Shown here: positions 58,350 through 64,000 of the stretch, in pieces
Layout of the letters: the number at the start of each line of letters is the position of its first letter
Numbering within the stretch: the stretch's first letter is position 1
IMG/VR virus record: IMGVR_UViG_3300003323_000915
Span: 1 to 64,000 of that record
Length of the DNA stretch: 64,000 nt
Origin: a virus
Reading direction: 5' to 3' (one strand)
Program-made: the position numbers and the translations under genes
Notes under the pieces: generated by a model
The model's database searches: none
The model's input: only the letters and a program-made list of their open reading frames with translations
Told to the model about the DNA's origin: nothing

Positions 58350-60731
58350 ATGGATCAAATAGGCGAAACACAACTGGTCGACTCGACATTTGCCTTAAAA
58401 GGCTCAATGTTCCCAAATGAATATGTAAGTCCGTTGATCAAAGAACTCCCGGAATACGGAGTGATGTACGCCCGAGCGATCTTTTACTCCGCAAACAAAT
58501 TCGGGGGATACACCTTCTGGAATGACAGCGAATTCCAGGCATTGACCGAGATATCCCAAGGCAGACAGAGTATCAGCGACCTGCGCAAGATGTTTGGGTT
58601 CTTCAAGGATAAAAGCGACGACCCGGCCGATGATGGCTCGTCTTCGCTTGCTTATTTGAATCTTCAGGTATTAAATCTTGCACCAAAGTACATCAACCGG
58701 GCGGTGGCGAAGGTGATGAATTTGGAATACGAAGTCCAGCTTGAGGCGGTAGATCCGGTTTCGGTCCACGATAAAAAGAATTACGAGGCATCTATTGCCG
58801 CGTTCTACGAATTCAAAAACTGGCTCGCTGACATCAAAATGACGCCGCGGGACTTTTTCCCGGATCTTGATTTGGATGTTTTACCGGAATATCCGGACGA
58901 ATTAATGATGGAAATGCTGGTAAATCCAAAGCTCCAGCGATGTATCGACGGAGAGAACGCGATATCTTTGATCCATCAAATCAATGATTTCAACCAAAAG
59001 ATGCGACTCGCAACCAACGATAAAGTGGTTTACGGCCGCGGGCACTTACATGTTTACCGTGATGAGAACGGAATTCCGCGTGTTGACCGGATAAACCCAA
59101 AATATTATGTCGGCAGCTACGTTGAAAATGAGAATTTCAATGAACAGGAGTATGCCGGGTATTATGATTTCCCGACTATAAATCAATTCCGGAAAGAATC
59201 TCGCGATACATTAACAGAAGAGCAGATTGAATTTGTAATTCAGAAATATGCCAACGAGAACAGTATCCAGAACTACAACAATGCATCGCGCGAGAACGCA
59301 AAATACGACGGACTGAATTATATCCCGGTTCTGCGTTTCTACTACCTGAGTAATGATGACCGTGTATTTGTCACACGTCCGAATAAGTACGGCAATCCGA
59401 CGATTATGGAACGTGGACTTGAGTGGAAGCCACGCGAAGACGATAAAAGATTCAGTCCTGATGGTGATTCGCAGATCGTAAGAAATTCGTACACCTCGGT
59501 TTATGGAGGTACCTGGGTATTGGACAGCAACATAATTTACGACTACGGACGGAAATCTTACCCAAGATCCAATCTTGTGGATGTCCGATTGCCTATCATA
59601 ACCTTTGCGCCAAATTACAAAGATGGACGCACGGTGAGCTTCGCCGCGCAAATGATCGAGCCGCTATTCATGATCAATCTGGCTTGGAACAAAATCAAGG
59701 AAATTTTAGCGAAAGGCTGGATGGGTGTTCAAGAGATTGACTTTACGCAACTTGAAGCTGTGTCGCTCGGTAAAGGCGGGAAATCGTGGAGCCCGAGAGA
59801 AGTATACAAGCATTTCCTCCAAACGCAACGATTAATCAAGCGATCGCCGGTAAACAAATACGATCAGAATCGTTCTGGGAGCGCCGTTGACAGCAATCCA
59901 TCGGGACTTCAAATGTCAGATTATTTCAGCGCCTTTACCACTGGCATAAACATGCTCGAGCAAATGACCGGGACCACAGTCGCGGAGCAGATAAATACAC
60001 CAGACAGACTCGCCGTCGGTGTTATGGAGCAATCACAGGCTACCGGGGACTTGGATATGGAGTATTTATTCAACTCGCACCGGTATTTATACAAAGCCGC
60101 AAGTGAACAGTTGCTATATCTCGTACAAGAAGCCAAGCGTGATGGCGTTGGTATCGCCGGATTTATTCCGGCCCTCGGGAAACATTTCACAGTTCCGGAT
60201 GCGGTTGCAGACTGTGATTACGGACTATTTTTAACAAAGGCACCAGGGCCTCAACAATGGGCCGAGTTCTACCAAGAGCTTGCTATTGGTATTGAGAAAG
60301 GGCAGATATCAAATTTCGACGCTGCATTTATTCGTGAAATAAAGAACCTGAAGCAGGCGCGCCAGATACTCGGCATCCGTATGAAAATCAACGAGCGCAA
60401 GGCAGGTCAGCTAATGCAGGCTAACCAGCAGGCACAAATGGACGCTAACCAGCAGGCCGCGCAGCTTAAGAACCAAGGAACAATGGCTGAACTTGAACGT
60501 AAGTCACAACTTGACCAAGAAGCAATTCGTTTGCAAGGATTGATCGATGAGCATTTACTGATCAAAGAAAAAGAACTTGATGCGGCCATCGCAGACAAAT
60601 CCGATCTCGCTAAAAAGCAGATCGCTAAACAGACAAGCGTTGACGAGATCATCAAGCAGGCAGTCAGAAACAAGCCGGAATACGCAAAAGCGGAAGCTCG
60701 TGTAGAGAAGGCGAGTGAACCAAAAAAATAA
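58350..60731 (+). CDS. Portal protein
   Basis: 793 residues, in the usual position after TerL. The N-terminal region (KELPEYGVMYARAIFYSANK) is followed by a stem-like part with YLNLQVLNLAPKYINRAVAK; the helical section around 400-520 contains AQMIEPLFMINLAWNKIKEI. The C-terminal 130 residues form a Gln/Ala/Lys-rich coiled coil (ANQQAQMDANQQAAQLKN). Order and size match the roughly 800-residue portals of crAss-like phages. It forms the dodecameric ring through which DNA enters. Confidence 0.75.
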   Translation: MDQIGETQLVDSTFALKGSMFPNEYVSPLIKELPEYGVMYARAIFYSANKFGGYTFWNDSEFQALTEISQGRQSISDLRKMFGFFKDKSDDPADDGSSSLAYLNLQVLNLAPKYINRAVAKVMNLEYEVQLEAVDPVSVHDKKNYEASIAAFYEFKNWLADIKMTPRDFFPDLDLDVLPEYPDELMMEMLVNPKLQRCIDGENAISLIHQINDFNQKMRLATNDKVVYGRGHLHVYRDENGIPRVDRINPKYYVGSYVENENFNEQEYAGYYDFPTINQFRKESRDTLTEEQIEFVIQKYANENSIQNYNNASRENAKYDGLNYIPVLRFYYLSNDDRVFVTRPNKYGNPTIMERGLEWKPREDDKRFSPDGDSQIVRNSYTSVYGGTWVLDSNIIYDYGRKSYPRSNLVDVRLPIITFAPNYKDGRTVSFAAQMIEPLFMINLAWNKIKEILAKGWMGVQEIDFTQLEAVSLGKGGKSWSPREVYKHFLQTQRLIKRSPVNKYDQNRSGSAVDSNPSGLQMSDYFSAFTTGINMLEQMTGTTVAEQINTPDRLAVGVMEQSQATGDLDMEYLFNSHRYLYKAASEQLLYLVQEAKRDGVGIAGFIPALGKHFTVPDAVADCDYGLFLTKAPGPQQWAEFYQELAIGIEKGQISNFDAAFIREIKNLKQARQILGIRMKINERKAGQLMQANQQAQMDANQQAAQLKNQGTMAELERKSQLDQEAIRLQGLIDEHLLIKEKELDAAIADKSDLAKKQIAKQTSVDEIIKQAVRNKPEYAKAEARVEKASEPKK

Positions 60732-60737
60732 TTTTAG

Positions 60738-60745
60738 TATCTTTG
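60738..60745 (+). promoter_or_regulatory. Candidate late promoter -7 box
   Basis: TATCTTTG in the 30-base gap between portal and scaffold genes, identical to the box at 55310. It would give separate strong expression of scaffold and capsid genes. Confidence 0.55.
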
Positions 60746-60761
60746 AGATAAATAAAAAGTT

Positions 60762-62027
60762 ATGGCAAAAGAAATTTATTCATTCGACGACGACAAAATG
60801 GTAGCGGTTGAGCCTCCAAAAAAAGAGGAGAAACAACCCGAAGACACATCTGCACCAGACGAAGAGAACGAAGAAGAACCGGAAGAAGGTGAGGAGGAAG
60901 AAAAGAAAGAAGAAGCCTCTGAAGATGATAACACCAAGGAAGAATTAGAGGAAGAAATTGAAAGTGAAGAGCATCCAGCCGAAGAAGAGCAAGAAAAAAC
61001 AGAGAGCAAGTCTGACGAAACTCCAGATAGTGAGATAACGCCAGATGAGGTAATTCAAGATCTATTCTCGGAAAAATATGGCATCAAATCTGAATCAGAA
61101 TTCCAAGAAATTCTGGATCAGTCGATCGAGCTACTTGACGAAAATCAGAAGCTCGAAGCCAAAATAAAAGAACTCGAGAGTGCGCCAAAAGGTCCGGCAT
61201 TCAAGAGTGAAAATCAAAAAGCCATTTATGAAATGATCAAGGATTACGATCCAGATCGCGTTCCTGATGGGCTCAGTATGATCGCCTCTTTGGTTGGGAT
61301 GGATCTTAAGACCACCGACACAAAATTGATTCTGCAACAGGAATTCATCATGCAGCATCCGGAACTATCCATTGACCGGGCTCGTAAGAAATTCGAAAAT
61401 GAATACAATAAGTTGTACGCCATCGACGAGGAATCATTTGACGACGCCGAAAAACTGAAAGAGAAGAAGGAAGATGTGGAGAGCGACCTGATAATCGCCC
61501 GCAAGCGCGCAACAAAGTTCATCCAAGAAAAACAGCAAGAATTTAAAACAAAAAGCGAGGAAAAAGAGGAATCAGCAAAGGTAAACGAAGAAGTTCAGGC
61601 ATCGATCGCAAAGACAACGTCTGAATTTAACGAGTACTTCGATGGTCTTCATACCCTCGTGATACCGAAGGAAGAAGGCGACAAGACGCCTTTTAAGTAC
61701 AAATTCAGCACTGAAGAACTTAAAAGGATCAAAATTGTAGTCGACAACCATCTCAAAAATCCTGGCGCGTATGACGCGAAAGGTAAGTTAGTTGGAGGTT
61801 TTGACGCTCACCAAAACTTCGAAACGGCAGCATTTGCTGTCTGCGGTCTAAGAATAACCGAGGAAGCCTTGAAATTCGCAAAGAATATGGCTCAGAGGAT
61901 GAAGGCCGAGGATATCGCAAAACGCAAACCAGAAAGAAAATCGAGCGAAAAGAGCCAGCCGGTAAGCATGAGCATCGACGCTCAGGCAGAACGTTTGGCG
62001 CAAAAAAAGAAGGCAGAAAGGTCATAG
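60762..62027 (+). CDS. Probable scaffolding protein
   Basis: 421 residues. The first 110 residues are extremely acidic (EENEEEPEEGEEEEKKEEAS); a coiled coil runs about 115-145, and the rest is charged and helical with EDVESDLIIARKRATKFIQE. The C-terminal end is basic (DIAKRKPERKSSEKSQ). Acidic helical proteins before the capsid gene are scaffolds in many phages; they hold the prohead together. No protease motif is visible. Confidence 0.65.
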   Translation: MAKEIYSFDDDKMVAVEPPKKEEKQPEDTSAPDEENEEEPEEGEEEEKKEEASEDDNTKEELEEEIESEEHPAEEEQEKTESKSDETPDSEITPDEVIQDLFSEKYGIKSESEFQEILDQSIELLDENQKLEAKIKELESAPKGPAFKSENQKAIYEMIKDYDPDRVPDGLSMIASLVGMDLKTTDTKLILQQEFIMQHPELSIDRARKKFENEYNKLYAIDEESFDDAEKLKEKKEDVESDLIIARKRATKFIQEKQQEFKTKSEEKEESAKVNEEVQASIAKTTSEFNEYFDGLHTLVIPKEEGDKTPFKYKFSTEELKRIKIVVDNHLKNPGAYDAKGKLVGGFDAHQNFETAAFAVCGLRITEEALKFAKNMAQRMKAEDIAKRKPERKSSEKSQPVSMSIDAQAERLAQKKKAERS

Positions 62028-62076
62028 TGTGCAAATCGGTAGGGAAAGGATATCAAAACTTTAACCTAACGAAACA

Positions 62077-63531
62077 ATGGCAATATTCACCGAAGTAAAC
62101 ACTTGGCAGGACTTCGCCGTCGCAGCACGCGAAGAAAACCCGCTGATTTCCCAAATGAGCTTTATCCATAAACCTCAGGTTGGGTCAACAATGTTCGATG
62201 TCAATCCACTTGAAACCGACATCGGCGAAATGTTCAAAATGGGCCTCATGGAAGAGGTCAAAGGTGAGGAAATCATCCACCACGAAGCCGCAAAACGTTT
62301 CGATGCTCCGTACATCAACACGGACTCGACAATTACGAACGTATACGGAATCGGAGCTACCGGCAACGGCGATGACGCCCTGTATACAGGCATCGATTAT
62401 ATCCAGCTGGCAGCTGTAAGCCATAGTCCGCAAACCGGTGCTCTTGCGCTGAAGTATTCATACCCACGCACTGGTCAATTGATCCAGTTCAAAAACAAAG
62501 GTGTATGGCGTATTAGCGGAAAAAGAGAGTCTATCGCCGGGGCTCACCGCCTTTACATTGTGAAGGTAGATTCTTCGTTCCCGTCACTGGCGAACACAAT
62601 CACGAACGCGGCCGGCGTATACGGTGGTGATCAATTCTCCGTAATTGGATCTGCTTTCGAGGAAGCTTCATACGGCATGCAAAAAGGTATCGTGCCTGCG
62701 TCAAAAACATACACGAACTACCTGCAAGCATTCGCTGATTACTATGATCAGACAGATTTCGAGGCAACCAACGAAACGTACCCTTTCGTGTATCAAGGAA
62801 AGGAAATCAACTTCATCTATCCTCGCGGGTTTTCCGATACCGAAATGCGCTTCGCTTTCCTTGAGCAAGCTGGCCTATTCTTGACTCCTCGCGGAGCCGC
62901 CATTCCTGGTTTTGACAAAAACAACAACGCTGTTACAATCTCCACAACGCAAGGCTACATGCCGAACCTGGAGCTTAACGCGCCGAAGTTGTATTATGAC
63001 AACAACCCGACGGTTGCTCTCTTCGAACAAATCATCCGCCTGCGCCGGAAACTAAACCAAGGCCGAGAATGCTTAATGCAATGCGGTTACGAGTTCTTAC
63101 TGAAAGCGAAGGATATCATCACACAATTTGGTGTGAATGGTGGTATGGTTTACAATCGTACCGCTCTGGATTTGAACATTGATCAGATCAAGATCGGCGG
63201 ATTCACCTTCAACATGAAGGAGTTGATGATCCTAAATCACCCTGATATCACCGCACTCCCTGGATTTAACTATCCATGGTACTTCATTATCGCTCCTATG
63301 GATAAAACCAAAGACGCGAAAACAGGTATCATGAAAGATGCTTTCACCATCATGTGGAAGAAATCAATCGGTGGTGGATCACGCGGTCACTACCAGATGT
63401 TCATGACTGGCGCGATGGCCGATACCCCTACGGACGATCAGAACGTAAGACGTATACACATCCGCTCACGTAAAGGCACCAGAGTTGTTGGCGCTTCCAA
63501 GTTCATCTTGGGGCAACGCTTACAGCCATAA
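62077..63531 (+). CDS. Major capsid protein
   Basis: 484 residues, in the expected place after the scaffold gene. Pattern of an HK97-fold capsid protein: N-arm about 1-50, spine helix in IIRLRRKLNQGRECLMQCGY (about 325), and a C-terminal region with IHIRSRKGTRVVGASKFILG. Rich in Asn, Thr, Gly and Ile. Size is like crAss-like capsid proteins (about 490). Followed by two strong terminators, fitting high expression. Confidence 0.8.
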   Translation: MAIFTEVNTWQDFAVAAREENPLISQMSFIHKPQVGSTMFDVNPLETDIGEMFKMGLMEEVKGEEIIHHEAAKRFDAPYINTDSTITNVYGIGATGNGDDALYTGIDYIQLAAVSHSPQTGALALKYSYPRTGQLIQFKNKGVWRISGKRESIAGAHRLYIVKVDSSFPSLANTITNAAGVYGGDQFSVIGSAFEEASYGMQKGIVPASKTYTNYLQAFADYYDQTDFEATNETYPFVYQGKEINFIYPRGFSDTEMRFAFLEQAGLFLTPRGAAIPGFDKNNNAVTISTTQGYMPNLELNAPKLYYDNNPTVALFEQIIRLRRKLNQGRECLMQCGYEFLLKAKDIITQFGVNGGMVYNRTALDLNIDQIKIGGFTFNMKELMILNHPDITALPGFNYPWYFIIAPMDKTKDAKTGIMKDAFTIMWKKSIGGGSRGHYQMFMTGAMADTPTDDQNVRRIHIRSRKGTRVVGASKFILGQRLQP

Positions 63532-63532
63532 G

Positions 63533-63559
63533 CTTAGGTGCCATACCCTAAGTTTTTTT
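63533..63559 (+). terminator. Terminator after the capsid gene
   Basis: CTTAGG, loop TGCCATAC, CCTAAG followed by seven T. It lies one base after the capsid stop. A second hairpin follows directly. Confidence 0.85.
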
Positions 63560-63560
63560 G

Positions 63561-63590
63561 AAAGGTTTCCGGTTTCGACCGGAGCCTTTT
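63561..63590 (+). terminator. Second, tandem terminator
   Basis: AAAGG-TTT-CCGG, loop TTTCGA, CCGG-AG-CCTTTT, then ATTT. Arms are interrupted by short internal loops. Tandem arrangement should give near-complete stop after the capsid gene. Confidence 0.7.
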
Positions 63591-63641
63591 ATTTATACCC
63601 AAAAAAGTAAAAAATATTACTAAACATTTAAATCGTAACAT

Positions 63642-64000
63642 ATGTCAAAAAAAGATAAAGAAACAGGTTCGCTCCCAACGATGGAAGACCTGTCGTTCAT
63701 GGATAATGCTTCCGCGACAGAATCAAGCAATGAACAAGAAAGCGAGGAAGCATCGGAAGAAGATGATCCCACTGGAGAGGTAAGTGGTGAACAAAAAAGA
63801 TACGTCAAAAAATCAAAGCGTCCAGTCTTAAATGAAGATGGAACTCCATACACCGGCCCCGTAGCGCGTGTTTTCCGGGAAGACGGCAAGGAGCAGAAAC
63901 GGAAAGCGGTAAACTTCCAAGGACTTAGCTCCCAGATGCTTCCGCCGATCACGCGAAAAAAATTCGCCATATACGAGATTATCAACAAAGGACACGTTGA
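63642..64000 (+). CDS. N-terminal part of a head-associated protein, cut by the window edge
   Basis: 119 codons open at the window end. Acidic Glu/Ser-rich first 50 residues (NEQESEEASEEDDPTGEVSG), then a basic segment (KRYVKKSKRPVLNEDG) and a compact region beginning PVARVFREDG. Position after the capsid gene suggests a head decoration or connector protein; not recognisable further. Confidence 0.55.
   Translation, partial: MSKKDKETGSLPTMEDLSFMDNASATESSNEQESEEASEEDDPTGEVSGEQKRYVKKSKRPVLNEDGTPYTGPVARVFREDGKEQKRKAVNFQGLSSQMLPPITRKKFAIYEIINKGHV

Noticed and set aside
1-64000. tRNA genes, CRISPR arrays, an integrase with attachment sites
   Set aside because: I saw no T-loop-like GGTTCGAATCC element with a matching acceptor stem and no spaced direct repeats. 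The only recombinase is the small resolvase-type one, and no pair of direct repeats that could be att sites was found by eye.

Overview
The window is a contiguous piece of the genome of a tailed, probably short-tailed (podovirus-like), DNA phage. The likely host belongs to the Bacteroidota. Reasons: a complete head-packaging block (terminase, portal, scaffold-like protein, major capsid protein), large internal virion proteins, a lysis cassette, phage recombination genes, dense gene packing with ATGA overlaps, few visible Shine-Dalgarno sequences, and several upstream regions carrying the Bacteroidota -7 promoter element TAnnTTTG. Gene order and protein sizes recall crAss-like phages and their marine relatives, and the endolysin is of the DUF5675 L,D-transpeptidase type. 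The family assignment is inference, and no RNA polymerase or DNA polymerase gene lies in the window. Both ends cut through genes.

Layout. 1-16473 (+): tail-connector genes, a 1366-residue tail protein, a cupin, internal/ejected virion proteins including a 1928-residue polyvalent protein with a metallopeptidase insert and two small genes nested in another frame, then overlapping small membrane genes, the endolysin and a holin candidate, ended by a terminator. 16488-18393 (-): small genes and a two-domain GroES-like protein. 18441-22736 (+): heptosyltransferase-like glycosyltransferases, GroES, a methyltransferase and a GT-A-like protein. 22666-23210 (-): two small genes. 23406-24527 (+): a solitary TnpB insertion. 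24558-38567 (-): a long run of small early-type genes with GmhA, a serine recombinase, a winged-helix regulator, a possible structured RNA, an iteron-rich intergenic region and a primase-helicase. 38751 (+): one membrane gene. 39129-41912 (-): small genes including a YopX-like protein. 43112-54819 (+): RecT, RecE-like exonuclease, SSB-like protein, heptose adenylyltransferase and kinase, a HAD phosphatase, two homing endonucleases, an SF2 helicase, a VRR-NUC nuclease, membrane proteins and a CAP-domain protein. 55332-64000 (+): packaging and capsid genes.

How the genes fit together. The most striking theme is sugar metabolism. GmhA (27323), an HldE-type adenylyltransferase (48315) and an HldE-type kinase (48731) are three of the four enzyme functions that make ADP-heptose. 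A HAD phosphatase (50653) could supply the fourth. Two GT9-like heptosyltransferase domains (18441, 19883) could use the product. The phage may therefore make and transfer heptose to its own proteins, its DNA or the host envelope. Other unexplained structure includes a family of AGTAACA-NN-TGTTACT palindromes beside early promoters, nine copies of ACTGTACT next to the primase, a repeated 11-mer at gene junctions, and a roughly 175-nt nested-helix region that may be a non-coding RNA.
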